Shown: positions 9,470 to 18,271, numbered from the stretch's first letter. The stretch is 64,000 nucleotides of DNA from Chloroflexota bacterium (GCA_002721995.1 PBMF01000025.1:120964-184963); one strand, 5' to 3'. Notes: a model not told the origin generated them from the sequence alone. Numbers and translations: made by a program.

Positions 9470-10285
9470 CTAGGAGCTGAGGTATTGGAAACTGGATTCC
9501 AGGTTTTCAAAGACCTGGTCATCCGAGGGTATCTCCATGATGGCCGCGCCGTTGTAGCCCTTGGCATCCAGGATGTCCCGCATCTTGAGACAGTCCAGGT
9601 CGCCCTCGTCCACGCTGGGGTGGGTCTCGCCGCCGCGAAGCTGCTTGAAATGGACGATCTTGATCATGTCCAGGGGCAGGGCATCCAACTCGGCCAACGG
9701 GTCCGAGTCCGGGAATTGCCGCAGTTGGTTGGTGGGGTCGGGACAGAGGCCCAGGCCCTGTCCGGCGTCCGCCGCGACCATGCCGCGCACTGTCTCGATC
9801 AACATGGCCATGCTGCGGATGGGCTGCTTGGAGTTCTCCATCGACATGATCACGCCCTGCCGGTTGGCCTCGGTGATGAGTCCGGCGAGACCCAGGGCTG
9901 CTTCCGGGATGTCATTGGGTGTCTCCCAGGCGGCATCGAAGGACGCCGGGTCCACCACCCGCAAGTGGGGCTGGGAGGCGCCCACCAGCTTGGCGCCGGC
10001 AAGCGCGGCCTGGAAGCCGTCGCCCAGAGGGTCGATCTTCTCGGACAGGCAGGGCAGGGCCATGGCCAGGTCGAAGGTCAGGTTGGGGTATTCCTGGACC
10101 ACCTCTTTCAGGCCGTCCAAGTTGGGCCGCCAGTCGGGCCCTTCGCCGCTTTCGCACTCGCCCAGACAGGTCTGGCGCAGCTCGATGTGCTTGGCGCCCT
10201 TCTCCACCGCCTGGCCCACCAGTTCTTTCATCGTGGACGAGGGCAGCTGCTCCCGCCACGAGTTGGTTATCGCACCGTAAATCAT
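9470..10285 (-). CDS. Sugar-phosphate isomerase/epimerase-type TIM barrel
   Basis: Xylose-isomerase-like TIM-barrel protein of 271 aa. Recognisable features are the opening MIYGAITNSWRE, a mid-barrel metal-ligand stretch IMSMENS, GLCPDPTNQL with a metal Asp, the IKIVHFKQLRGGE strand and the closing AAIMEIPSD. Family enzymes isomerise or epimerise sugars, inositols or hydroxypyruvate-type acids with a divalent metal. TAGGAGA precedes the ATG at 10285; 9 bp separate it from the upstream VOC gene and 20 bp from the downstream VOC gene. No sequence feature fixes the substrate. Confidence 0.82.
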   Translation of the reverse strand: MIYGAITNSWREQLPSSTMKELVGQAVEKGAKHIELRQTCLGECESGEGPDWRPNLDGLKEVVQEYPNLTFDLAMALPCLSEKIDPLGDGFQAALAGAKLVGASQPHLRVVDPASFDAAWETPNDIPEAALGLAGLITEANRQGVIMSMENSKQPIRSMAMLIETVRGMVAADAGQGLGLCPDPTNQLRQFPDSDPLAELDALPLDMIKIVHFKQLRGGETHPSVDEGDLDCLKMRDILDAKGYNGAAIMEIPSDDQVFENLESSFQYLSS

Positions 10286-10294
10286 GGTGGTCTC

Positions 10295-10684
10295 CTAGAC
10301 CAGCACGCCGAACCCGGACACCGTGCAGATCTCGATACGGTTGCCGTCCAGGTCGTTGAGATAGAAGGCCCGTTGGCCGTCGTTCCTGGTCTGGATGTCG
10401 GTGGTCTCGATGTTCTTGCTGTGGAAGTACTCGAAGGACGCGTCGATGTCGTCCACTTCAAAGGCGGTATGGTGGGACGGGGCCGAAGGGGCGTCCACAT
10501 TCTCGATGATGTGGATCATGGCGCCGCTGGGCAATTGCAGCCAGTAGAGGTGGTCGCCGTTGACCATCTTGGGAATCTGTTTCACACCCAAGATATCCTC
10601 GTACCACTTGAGCGCGGCGTCCTTGTCCTTCACGTTGTAGGTGATGTGGTTGATATTCTTCAGCCGGATGTTTTCTGCGAGCAT
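10295..10684 (-). CDS. VOC family protein (2)
   Basis: VOC-superfamily protein of 129 aa. It opens with NINHITYNVKDKDAALKWYEDILG, here read as two modules, and closes with FYLNDLDGNRIEICTV. Metal ligands by family pattern: His in NHITY, His in SHHTAFEV, Glu in RIEICT. This small single-pair size fits glyoxalase-I/fosfomycin-resistance-like enzymes. First gene of the minus-strand VOC/TIM-barrel/VOC/LLM operon; GGAGGG precedes its ATG. The two VOC proteins of the operon are not close to each other in sequence, so they probably act on different intermediates. Confidence 0.83.
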   Translation of the reverse strand: MLAENIRLKNINHITYNVKDKDAALKWYEDILGVKQIPKMVNGDHLYWLQLPSGAMIHIIENVDAPSAPSHHTAFEVDDIDASFEYFHSKNIETTDIQTRNDGQRAFYLNDLDGNRIEICTVSGFGVLV

Positions 10685-10885
10685 CGGGCCCTCCGTGGTT
10701 CCAATTTAATGCGGGATTTCCGGGCATTATAATCGCCCACGGCGGAGAAGCGAAACATCGGGGGTGATTCCTTTTTGAATCGTCTGCCTGGCGGTGGACG
10801 TTTTACCGGTTGCAACGGTAATATTCCCCCCAATAATTGTCGTCAGCAACGGTCAGGGTGAGGGCGCTGACGGAGGATAGGACGC

Positions 10886-11989
10886 ATGAAGGCATCCATG
10901 TTCGCTGCGATGGGCTATTCCCAACGGGCCAACTTCCCCGCCACCTGGCCGGTCCCACCGGCCTACGACGACCCCGCCGTGGCCATGCAGAGCTACCGGG
11001 ACGGCATGGAAGAGTGTGAATTCGCCGAGGAGATGGGCTTTGACTGGCTCAGTTTCTCGGAGCACCACTACTCCGGCCGCATACTCACCGGCACCCCCGC
11101 CGTCGTGGCCGCCGCCGTGGCCGAGCGGTGCAAACGCATCAAGATCGCCATCCTGGGTCATCTGCTTCCTCTAAATAACCCCGTACGCGTCGCCGAAGAG
11201 GTGGCGCTGCTGGACAACCTGACCGAGGGCCGTCTGGTCGCCGGCTTTCTCCGCGGCACTCCCAACGAGGACCAGGTCTACAGCGTCAACCCCGCCGAAG
11301 GCCGCGCCCGGCTCTTGGAGGGCATGGACCTGATTCTGAAGGCCCTCACCGAACCCCAGCCATTCTCCTGGGAAGGGCGCTATTACCAGTTCCGCACGGT
11401 ATCTGTCTGGCCTCGGACGGTGCAGCAGCCGGTGCCGCCGGTGATCGTGGGCACGAGGAGCGACGACACCATCCGCTACGCCGCGGAACACCGGCTCGGT
11501 CTCGGCGTGTCCTTCCTTCCTGTGGAACAGACCCGGGTGATCACCGACAAGTACCGCGCCTGGTGCGAGGAAGCGGGCTGGACCCCCGGGCCGGACGACA
11601 TCGTCTACCGGGGCAGCATCTACGTGGCCGAGACAGACGAGCTGGCCAACGAGTGGTACGAGAGTCTCATGGAGTCCCGGCCCGGCCCGAATATACCGAT
11701 GCGCCGGACGGTGGCGGAGGCCATACAGGCGGCTAGGTCCGGCAACGTCTTCGACCTTCGGGGTGTGATTGCCGGCAGCCCAGAGGGCGATGTGGTGGGC
11801 AACTCCCTGGGTATCAACTTCCTGGGGGGGCCGGACACCGTGGCCAAACAGATCAAGGAATTCCACGACCGGTGCGGTGTGGGCGTGGTGGACATGCCCT
11901 TCCAGCAGAACAATGTGGACCACAAGGGCGTGTTGAAGGAGATTGAACTCTTCGGGCGGGCGGTCATTCCCCAGCTCCGAGAGTTTTAA
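10886..11989 (+). CDS. LLM-class flavin-dependent oxidoreductase (3)
   Basis: Luciferase-like monooxygenase of 367 aa. Seen: MEECEFAEEMGFDWLSFSEHH, the flavin strand IKIAILGHLLPLNNPVRVAEE and GRLVAGFLRGTP, followed by the long insertion typical of the two-helix LLM subfamily. GGAGGA precedes the ATG at 10886. Two bases after its stop an alpha/beta hydrolase begins, so oxygenation followed by ester or lactone hydrolysis is a reasonable pairing, as in Baeyer-Villiger-type routes; this is inference. Shares only family-level similarity with the two LLM genes just upstream. Confidence 0.9.
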   Translation: MKASMFAAMGYSQRANFPATWPVPPAYDDPAVAMQSYRDGMEECEFAEEMGFDWLSFSEHHYSGRILTGTPAVVAAAVAERCKRIKIAILGHLLPLNNPVRVAEEVALLDNLTEGRLVAGFLRGTPNEDQVYSVNPAEGRARLLEGMDLILKALTEPQPFSWEGRYYQFRTVSVWPRTVQQPVPPVIVGTRSDDTIRYAAEHRLGLGVSFLPVEQTRVITDKYRAWCEEAGWTPGPDDIVYRGSIYVAETDELANEWYESLMESRPGPNIPMRRTVAEAIQAARSGNVFDLRGVIAGSPEGDVVGNSLGINFLGGPDTVAKQIKEFHDRCGVGVVDMPFQQNNVDHKGVLKEIELFGRAVIPQLREF

Positions 11990-11991
11990 TC

Positions 11992-12768
11992 ATGGCTCCC
12001 AAGGAAAAGCAGGTAGAGGTAGACGGCTTTAGCATCCGTTACTGGGAGGCGGGTCAGGGCAGGCCGGTTGTGACGTTGGATAGCACGGGCTGGAGACAGA
12101 CCGCTCTCCACGATGCCCTCGCCACGAGCTACCAGGTGGTTTCTTTGGAACTCCCTGGCACCGGGGATTCGCTGGCCAACACAACCTCCCAGTCCATGAA
12201 GGACCTGGCCGCGACTGCTGCCAAGGCTGTGTCGGCCATCACCTCGGAGAAAATCACCCTCATCGGAACGTCCTTCGGCGCCAGTGTGGCGCTCTGGCAG
12301 ACGTTCGCAGCCCCCGAGCAAACGGAAGCCCTGATATTGGTCTCTCCCCTCGTCATCGGACCTGAGACCGCTCCAGCCGCCGATTCTCAAGAAGCCCACC
12401 GGTCCATGTTCGCCCACCCTGAGAACGCCGGGAAGTATACGCCGGTTTCCCAGGAGGTTTTCGCCAAGGAACAGGCGTTGGCGGACCGGCTGGCCTACGG
12501 AGTCCACGACGCACAGGCGGAGTCTCAGATGGGAGATATTCACTGTCCCACGCTGGCGGTATTCGGCGCCAAGGACCGCTTGGTGTCTCCCGAATCAGCC
12601 CGGGTCTACCGTGAAAAGATACCCAACTGCAACATCGCCATTGTCTATGACGCGGGCCACTGCATCATTGGGGAGCGTCCGGAGGCCCTGATCAACTCCG
12701 TCACCGACTACGCGGAACATTGGGAGACCTTCATCGTCGGCCACTCCACCACACTGATCAACCCCTGA
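11992..12768 (+). CDS. Alpha/beta-fold hydrolase (2)
   Basis: Classic alpha/beta hydrolase of 258 aa with nucleophile elbow IGTSFGASVAL, acid strand AVFGAKDRLVSPE and catalytic His in DAGHCIIGERPE. The cap region is short. Cytoplasmic, no signal peptide. Starts two bases after the stop of the LLM monooxygenase and is surely co-transcribed with it. Possible roles include hydrolysis of an enol-lactone or ester made by that oxygenase. The gene is followed by a strong bidirectional-looking terminator shared with the convergent gene at 12.85 kb. Confidence 0.86.
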   Translation: MAPKEKQVEVDGFSIRYWEAGQGRPVVTLDSTGWRQTALHDALATSYQVVSLELPGTGDSLANTTSQSMKDLAATAAKAVSAITSEKITLIGTSFGASVALWQTFAAPEQTEALILVSPLVIGPETAPAADSQEAHRSMFAHPENAGKYTPVSQEVFAKEQALADRLAYGVHDAQAESQMGDIHCPTLAVFGAKDRLVSPESARVYREKIPNCNIAIVYDAGHCIIGERPEALINSVTDYAEHWETFIVGHSTTLINP

Positions 12769-12795
12769 TTCCCGTCGAATCCGGCGCGACAAAAG

Positions 12796-12830
12796 AAAGA
12801 GGCCTCGGCAATGCTCGCCGGGGCCTCTTT
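12796..12830. terminator. Bidirectional intrinsic terminator
   Basis: Stem AAAGAGGCCTCGGC pairing with GCCGGGGCCTCTTT (one bulge) in the 83-bp gap between convergent genes; T-runs on both sides. One of the recurrent AGGCC...GGCCT terminators in this window. Confidence 0.8.
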
Positions 12831-12851
12831 GCGATTCCGGGTTGGCCGGTT

Positions 12852-13331
12852 CTAGGTGGCCTGCACCAGGTTCTCGGCGATGGCCTGGGGACGTAGGTCG
12901 GCATTGGCATCGACATGGGCCTTTATGCGGTCGATGGCAGATCGGACCATAGCGGGGTCGAGGAGCTTGCCCGCTTCGCTGTGGTCGGCCTCCTCCAAGA
13001 AGGCCTTTCCGTTGTCCTTGATCTGGGAAAGGGCCCAATCGACCTGGATGTTGACCCGGTCCACATCGTCGGGGAAATCCACATGGGAGTTGCCGGGGGA
13101 GCCGAGCTTGTCATAACCACCGCGATGCCAGTGGCCGGGGGTGTCATGACAGTCGAACCTGACGATCTCTTCATTGCCGACGTCAACACCGATGGTCGGG
13201 CCACCGTAGCCGATGCCCTTGATGTTCAGGATCCTTAGGGGCCAGACGTATACCGAAACCTGCCCGTCTTGGGACAAGGGGAGTGACAATACTTCGCCGC
13301 GATAGGTCTCGCCGGGTCGCTTGGACGCCAT
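12852..13331 (-). CDS. Uncharacterised cytoplasmic protein with HWH motif
   Basis: I do not recognise this 159-aa protein with confidence. It has no signal peptide or membrane segment. Visible points: an N-terminal beta-rich half (GEVLSLPLSQDGQVSVYVWP), a central CHDTPGHWHRGGYDK stretch rich in His/Cys that could bind metal, and a helical C-terminus ending in a long Ala/Glu/Asp helix. The ATG at 13331 follows GGAGGAA with good spacing, which is better than the upstream in-frame ATG at 13397. It is alone on the minus strand between two operons, and promoter elements must lie in the 188-bp gap shared with the Rieske gene. Confidence 0.7.
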   Translation of the reverse strand: MASKRPGETYRGEVLSLPLSQDGQVSVYVWPLRILNIKGIGYGGPTIGVDVGNEEIVRFDCHDTPGHWHRGGYDKLGSPGNSHVDFPDDVDRVNIQVDWALSQIKDNGKAFLEEADHSEAGKLLDPAMVRSAIDRIKAHVDANADLRPQAIAENLVQAT

Positions 13332-13519
13332 AGGAAATTCCTCCGAGTTTCGTTTGTTCGCGATTTCAGGTCGCAGGGTTTCCCAAAAATAGCACACTTG
13401 CCCTGACTCGCAAAATCAAAAACACCGATGTTTGTTATCAAAGGGCCGGGTTACTGGTCTATGATGGGTCAACTTTTTCAGCCGATTGCTTACGCATCCA
13501 TTGTCACAGGAGGCCTTTG

Positions 13520-14873
13520 ATGCTGACCGCCGAGCAGAACGAGAGAATCACACGTGTAGGGCCCGGCACTCCCATGGGTGAGTTGATGCGCCGGTACTGG
13601 ATCCCCATCCGCCCCCTGGCCCAACTCCTGGATGAAAAGGTCATGCCGGTCCGGATCCTGGGCGAGGACCTGGTCCTGTTCCGGGCCAAGAACGGTGACA
13701 TGGGCCTGGTCGGCGAGTATTGCCCCCCACCGCATGGTCCAGCTCAAGTACGGCTTCCCCGGCGAGAACGGCATCCGCTGCTGCTACCACGGCTGGATGT
13801 TCGACGGCACCGGCCAGTGCATCGACACCCCCATGGAGGCCAAGGGTGGCACCTTCAAGGACCAGATAAAGATCACCGGATATCCGGTCAAGGAACTGGG
13901 CGGACTGGTCTAGGCCTACATGGGACCCGACCCGGCCCCCCTGCTGCCGCCGTGGAGCCTGTTCGTCTTCCCCAACGCCATCCGGCAGATCGGTGTGGCC
14001 GAACTGGCCTGCAACTGGCTGCAGTGCCACGAGAACACCGGCGACCCGACCCACAGTGCCTACCTCCACGGCCACTACTTCAAGTTCCTCCTGGAGCAGG
14101 AGGGCAAGCTGGACGAGCGGGCCGGTGACGAAACTACACACACCCTCTACGGGCGCATGAAGCTGGAGGAGGGCATCGAGTCCCTCTGGGTGAACGGCAC
14201 CGAATACGGGATGGAGAAGGGTCTCAACTACCTGAAATCCCTGGGCGCCGCCGAGGACCATCGGTCCCGGCATTCCACGGTGATCTTCCCCTTCTACACC
14301 CAGACCGGCGGGCCCAACCGGCCCCGTCAGGAGTATCAGATCCGGGTGCCCATAGACGACACCAACACCTACCACATCAACTACGGCTGCTACATCGCCC
14401 CGCCCGAGATTCCCCTGGAGGAGCAGGAGACCATTCCCTGGTATCAGGTGCCACTGTACCACGACGACGGCCGGCCCATGCTGGACTTCGTCCTGGCCCA
14501 GGACGCCCACGCCTGGATATCCCAGGGCCCGATCACCGACCGCACCAAAGAACACCTGGGCCGCACCGACGTGCCCATAGCATTCATGCGCCGTCAATTT
14601 GAGGAGCAGATGGCCATCGTAGAGGACGGCGGCGAGCCCATGAACGTCTTCCGCGATCCGGCCACCATGCCCGACCTGATCCATGGCGGAAAATGGGACA
14701 TGAAGGACTCGGCGGTCATCGGCATCCGCCGGGGTGTCTCCAATTTCCGCACCGCCTATCACAAGGGCTACGGCATCGACGACGCCGACCGCTACGGCCC
14801 GGCCATGCCCCAGATAATCGACATGATGCGGCGGATAGAGGAGTTGGGAAACTCCCCCACCCCCGGTGATTAG
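13520..14873 (+). pseudogene. Rieske ring-hydroxylating oxygenase, frameshift plus stop
   Basis: Alpha subunit of a phthalate-4,5-dioxygenase-type Rieske non-haem iron oxygenase, about 451 codons. Rieske ligands are CPHR and CCYH (codons around 70 and 88); the mononuclear iron site is visible as NTGDPTHSAYLHGH (D..H....H). There are two lesions. The Rieske Cys codon is followed by six C where five restore CPHR (around 13720-13729). Then a TAG at 13911-13913 replaces the Trp expected in GGLVWAYMGP, a one-base change from TGG. Everything downstream is well conserved. The ATG at 13520 has an AGGAGG six bases upstream. It heads a row with an amidohydrolase and an epoxide hydrolase. Confidence 0.85.
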
Positions 14874-14901
14874 GCCGATAGCAGAAAGGCAACTCGAATC
14901 C

Positions 14902-15033
14902 GTAGGGGCAGGTTTCCAACCTGCCTCGTTTCATTGCAGGATTGTTCGGTGGGATGTGCCAGGTCCCGGTACATTCGTGTTCCAGTGAGGTGCGTTATTG
15001 CGAGGCCAGGGCGGGTTGGAAACCCGCCCCTAC
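14902..15033. repeat. REPIN-like element: two inverted REP-type hairpins
   Basis: A 24-bp unit at 14902-14925 (GTAGGGGCAGGTTTCCAACC plus TGCC) and its near-exact reverse complement at 15009-15033 flank an 83-bp core. Each unit is itself an imperfect palindrome (GGCAGGTT/AACCTGCC and GGCGGGTT/AACCCGCC). Two REP-like palindromes in inverted orientation is the structure of a REPIN or small MITE. No RAYT transposase is present in the window. It lies between the Rieske gene and the amidohydrolase. Confidence 0.75.
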
Positions 15034-15050
15034 GCCGTGGCGTATCGGCT

Positions 15051-15073
15051 ACACAGGCACAGGCACAGGCCAG
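15051..15073 (+). repeat. Short ACAGGC tandem repeat
   Basis: Three to four imperfect copies of the hexamer ACAGGC just downstream of the REPIN-like element, in the leader of the amidohydrolase. It is probably slippage-prone; no function is evident. Confidence 0.5.
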
Positions 15074-15134
15074 GCTGGGTTACGTGCTATTATTGGGCCG
15101 CCAACCAATTACTGGACATAAACGGAGGACCACC

Positions 15135-16151
15135 ATGGCCCCTGGAGGCAATGACTGGCTCGCCCAGACCCCGGAAGAGACCCTGGAGCCGGAGATTCCC
15201 ATCTGCGACCCCCACCACCACCTGTGGGTCTCCCGCCCGGAGCCGGAGCATTACCAGCAATACCTGCTGCCCGAACTGGCGGCCGACCTGACCAGCGGAC
15301 ACAACGTGCGCTCCACCGTGTTCATCGAGGTGCGCGCCGGCTACCGGACCGACGGCCCCGACGAGATGAAACCGGTGGGCGAAGTTGAGTTCATCCAGGG
15401 CATCGCCGACGAGGCCGCCACCGGCAGCCACGGTCCCGCCAAGGCAGCCGCCGCCATCATCGGCCATGCCGACCTTAAGCTGGGTGAAGGCGTCCGGCCC
15501 GTGCTCGAAGCCATGCGGGAAGCCAGCCCCAACCGGTTCCGGGGCGTGCGCCATTCCGTGGGATACGATGAAGCCCCCGAATTGGCCAACCGGGACATCA
15601 AGGGCGCCCTGGGCACCGATGGCTACCGTGCCGGCGGCAGGGTGCTGGCCGACATGGGCCTCATCCTGGAGAACTCCCTCTACTTCCACCAACTGCCGGA
15701 ACTGGCCGAGTTCGCCAAAGCCGTGCCCCAAGTGACCATCGTGTTGAACCACATCGGCGGTCTGCTGCGGGTGGGCCCCTATGCCAACCGGGACGACGAG
15801 GTTATCCCCCAGTGGCGTGCAGGCGTTGAAGAAGTGGCTAAATGCCCCAACATAGTCATGAAGCTGGGCGGCGTCGGGCAGCTCAGGTACGGTTACTACT
15901 GGCACGACCGCGAGACGGCCATCGGCTCCGAGGAATTGGCCGGACAGCTAAGCCCGCTCATGGAGCACTGCATCCAGCAGTTCGGCCCTGACCGCTGCAT
16001 GTTTGAGAGCAATTTCCCGGTGGACAAGATCTCCTACTCCTACAACGTCATCTACAACGCCTTTAAGCGGCTGTCAAAAGGTTATTCCGCCTCGGAACGG
16101 GTGGCAATGTTCCATGACACCGCTGCCCGCGTCTACAACATAAACGCCTAG
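15135..16151 (+). CDS. Amidohydrolase-2 family metal-dependent hydrolase
   Basis: TIM-barrel amidohydrolase (PF04909-like) of 338 aa. The HxH metal motif appears as CDPHHHLW near residue 28, followed by GFRGVRH-type (RFRGVRHSVG), a strand with a conserved His (IVLNHIGG) and a late Asp/Asn segment FESNFPVDK that supplies the final ligand. Family members include 2-pyrone-4,6-dicarboxylate lactonase and other C-C hydrolases or decarboxylases in aromatic breakdown. The open frame begins at 14934, but the ATG at 15135 follows CGGAGGACCACC. Next to a Rieske oxygenase and an epoxide hydrolase, which suggests a role in ring-cleavage product hydrolysis. Confidence 0.87.
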   Translation: MAPGGNDWLAQTPEETLEPEIPICDPHHHLWVSRPEPEHYQQYLLPELAADLTSGHNVRSTVFIEVRAGYRTDGPDEMKPVGEVEFIQGIADEAATGSHGPAKAAAAIIGHADLKLGEGVRPVLEAMREASPNRFRGVRHSVGYDEAPELANRDIKGALGTDGYRAGGRVLADMGLILENSLYFHQLPELAEFAKAVPQVTIVLNHIGGLLRVGPYANRDDEVIPQWRAGVEEVAKCPNIVMKLGGVGQLRYGYYWHDRETAIGSEELAGQLSPLMEHCIQQFGPDRCMFESNFPVDKISYSYNVIYNAFKRLSKGYSASERVAMFHDTAARVYNINA

Positions 16152-16167
16152 CCACAGGAGCAATGAA

Positions 16168-17343
16168 ATGCCGGTGAGCGACGGAAACGAAGTAAGGCCC
16201 TTCACCATCGATGTGGCGGATGACGTACTGGCCGACCTGCGCCAACGCCTGGCCGACACCCGCTGGCCCGATGAGATTCCCAACACCCAGTGGGACTACG
16301 GCACCAACCTGGCCTACCTGGAGGAACTGGTGGAGTACTGGCGCACCGGGTTCGACTGGCGGGCCCAGGAGACCAAGCTCAACAACTTCAGCCACTTCAA
16401 GTCCCAGGTGGACGGTCTGGATATTCACTTCATCCACGAGCGGGGCAAAGGCCCCGATCCCATGCCCCTGATAATCACCCACGGCTGGCCCAGTTGCTTC
16501 TTCGAGATGACCAAGATCATCCCCCTGCTGACCGACCCCGCTTCCCATGGCGGCGACGCGGCGGACTCCTTCGATGTGGTGGCGCCGTCCCTGCCCGGAT
16601 TCGGGTTTTCCGACGCCGCCCGCGACCGGGGCATGGAAGTGCAGCGTGTTGCCGGGATGTGGAACAAACTCATGACCCAGAACCTGGGCTATCCCAGGTT
16701 CGCCGCCCAGGGAGGCGACATCGGCAGCGGCGTTACGGCCCGGCTGGGTTTTGCCCATTCCGACACCCTCTACGGCATCCACCAGACTTCCATCACCCGG
16801 CCCACACCCTATCTGGGCGAGGGTTCCAAGCCCATCACCGAGGCCGAGCAGGCCCACATCGACCAGCGGGCCAAGTGGTTCCAGGACGAAGGTGGCTACA
16901 ACCACATCCAGGGCACCAAGCCCCAGACGCTGGCCTACGGGCTCAACGACTCACCGGTGGGTCTGGCAGCCTGGATCGTGGAGAAATACCGGATGTGGAG
17001 CGACTGCGGCGGCGACGTGGAAAAAAGGTTCACCAAGGACGAACTCCTGACCATAGTCACCATCTACTGGGTGACCCAGACCATCAGCTCGTCCACGCGG
17101 ATGTACTACGAGAACCAGCACAACCTGTGGGTTATGGAGAAGGACCAGAAGGTGCCGGCGCCCGCCGGAATGGCCCTATTCCCCCAGGAGATCGCAGTGC
17201 CGCCCAGGGAGTGGGGAGAGCGTTCCTACGATATTCGCCAGTGGAACTACATGCCCAGGGGCGGCCACTTCGCTGCCCTGGAAGAGCCCCAACTCCTGGC
17301 CGAGGAGGTCAGGGAGTTCTTCCGTCCTCTGAGAGAGGGTTAG
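16168..17343 (+). CDS. Epoxide hydrolase, microsomal (EHN) type
   Basis: Epoxide hydrolase of 391 aa with the N-terminal EHN segment (VLADLRQRLADTRWPDE) and an alpha/beta hydrolase core. The oxyanion motif is HGWP; the nucleophile is Asp184 in GGDIGSG; catalytic His367 lies in RGGHFAALEEP. It opens epoxides to vicinal diols through an enzyme ester intermediate. It starts 16 bp after the amidohydrolase with CAGGAGCAA upstream of the ATG, so both probably share a transcript with the Rieske gene remnant. Full length for the family and no lesions. Confidence 0.92.
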   Translation: MPVSDGNEVRPFTIDVADDVLADLRQRLADTRWPDEIPNTQWDYGTNLAYLEELVEYWRTGFDWRAQETKLNNFSHFKSQVDGLDIHFIHERGKGPDPMPLIITHGWPSCFFEMTKIIPLLTDPASHGGDAADSFDVVAPSLPGFGFSDAARDRGMEVQRVAGMWNKLMTQNLGYPRFAAQGGDIGSGVTARLGFAHSDTLYGIHQTSITRPTPYLGEGSKPITEAEQAHIDQRAKWFQDEGGYNHIQGTKPQTLAYGLNDSPVGLAAWIVEKYRMWSDCGGDVEKRFTKDELLTIVTIYWVTQTISSSTRMYYENQHNLWVMEKDQKVPAPAGMALFPQEIAVPPREWGERSYDIRQWNYMPRGGHFAALEEPQLLAEEVREFFRPLREG

Positions 17344-17365
17344 ATCACTGGCTATCCGCCGCGCT

Positions 17366-17773
17366 CTACGGAATGGAGGACACTGGCGGTATGGTGAACT
17401 TGAACGTGAAGGACGAATCGATCTTGGAGTCCGCGGTCCGCACGTAGAAGTTGTGGAAGCCGGTGCTGTCGTAGGTGTGCCGGGTCGTGCGGGTGAGGGC
17501 GTCTTGGTTGGCTTCCATCAGGTACTCCTGCTTGTCCGCGTCCCACAGTCCCAGAACATTGCTGTCCGTACTGCTCAGGTGGACTTAGAGTTGGAGACCT
17601 TCCCGTACGTTGATCCGAAAATTCTCGGATTTACCGCCCTCTTCTATCTCGTTGGATTCATCGGCCACGCCTTCCACGACGGCCCCGAAAAAGACCTCAG
17701 TACTGGATGCGTCGCAGGCGGCAAAGACTATGACCAGCAGACCCGCCAGGACGGGTACAAGTAGCTTTTGCAT
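17366..17773 (-). pseudogene. PPC-like lipoprotein A, in-frame TAA
   Basis: Small lipoprotein of about 135 codons: hydrophobic signal LVPVLAGLLVIVFAAC with lipobox ending at Cys20, then a beta-sandwich pattern typical of pre-peptidase C-terminal (PPC)-type domains (FRINVREGLQL, then STGFHNFYVRTADSK, FTFKFTI). A TAA at 17585-17587 interrupts it after 62 codons; the same frame stays open to 17366. Sequence order matches its neighbour B (VREGLQL against VREGFQYF; final SFTFKFT against SPFTFKIW), so the two arose by tandem duplication. Both are broken. Confidence 0.65.
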
Positions 17774-17881
17774 CTTCCCAATTCAATCAAGGGGTTTCCT
17801 TCCACTCTAAACCTGTCCGGCCTTAAGGTTAAGCCGCGGCCCGTATCGGCCCGGAGTTGCCGCCTTGGAAAGAGTGAGGGC

Positions 17882-18271
17882 CTATCTGGGAGACCAGATC
17901 TTGAAGGTGAATGGCGAGGGTACGTGGGGTGCGGGAGACTGAATGAAAAGTTCCTGCTTGCCACCTTCGGAGAACACGTAGGGCACCGAACGGGTCGTGA
18001 CGGATGGGCTGACCTCGATGATGTAGTCGCACAGGTCCGGACTCCGGACTCCAGACACCGACAACATCGCCGTCCAGGGCAGTCAGGTCGAAGAAATATT
18101 GGAATCCTTCCCGGACCTCAACCACATAGGTCTGGGATTTCCAGTCTTCATCCGTCTCATCGGACTCGGTAATGGTGCCCGATATCAACTCTCCCAGTTT
18201 GATCTCGGTGGGCCGGCACCCAACCATGGCCGGAACAGCGTGCAGGCCAAAAGGGTCAAAATGGTCTTCAA
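17882..18271 (-). pseudogene. PPC-like lipoprotein B, two frameshifts
   Basis: Paralogue of lipoprotein A. From a TTG at 18271 the frame gives a signal segment (KTILTLLACTLFRPWLG). One G appears to be missing from a G-run near 18230, after which frame B carries CRPTEIKLGELISGTITES, the likely lipobox Cys and the mature start. At 18039-18052 a perfect 7-bp tandem duplication (GGACTCC twice) shifts the frame again; removing one copy restores VGVWSPDLCDYIIEV and the final FTFKIWSP. The +7 duplication is good evidence of a real replication-slippage event. Confidence 0.62.
18039..18052 (-). repeat. 7-bp tandem duplication causing frameshift
   Basis: GGACTCC occurs twice head to tail on the plus strand inside lipoprotein pseudogene B. 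Deleting one unit joins the two reading frames. Confidence 0.8.

Noticed and set aside
9485-10732. 415-codon plus-strand frame across the VOC/TIM-barrel operon
   Set aside because: Mirror frame of two good minus-strand genes; Gly/Val/His-rich and without motif.
16290-17447. 385-codon alternative frame inside the epoxide hydrolase
   Set aside because: Pro/Arg/Gly-rich out-of-frame shadow; the real frame has Asp/His catalytic motifs.
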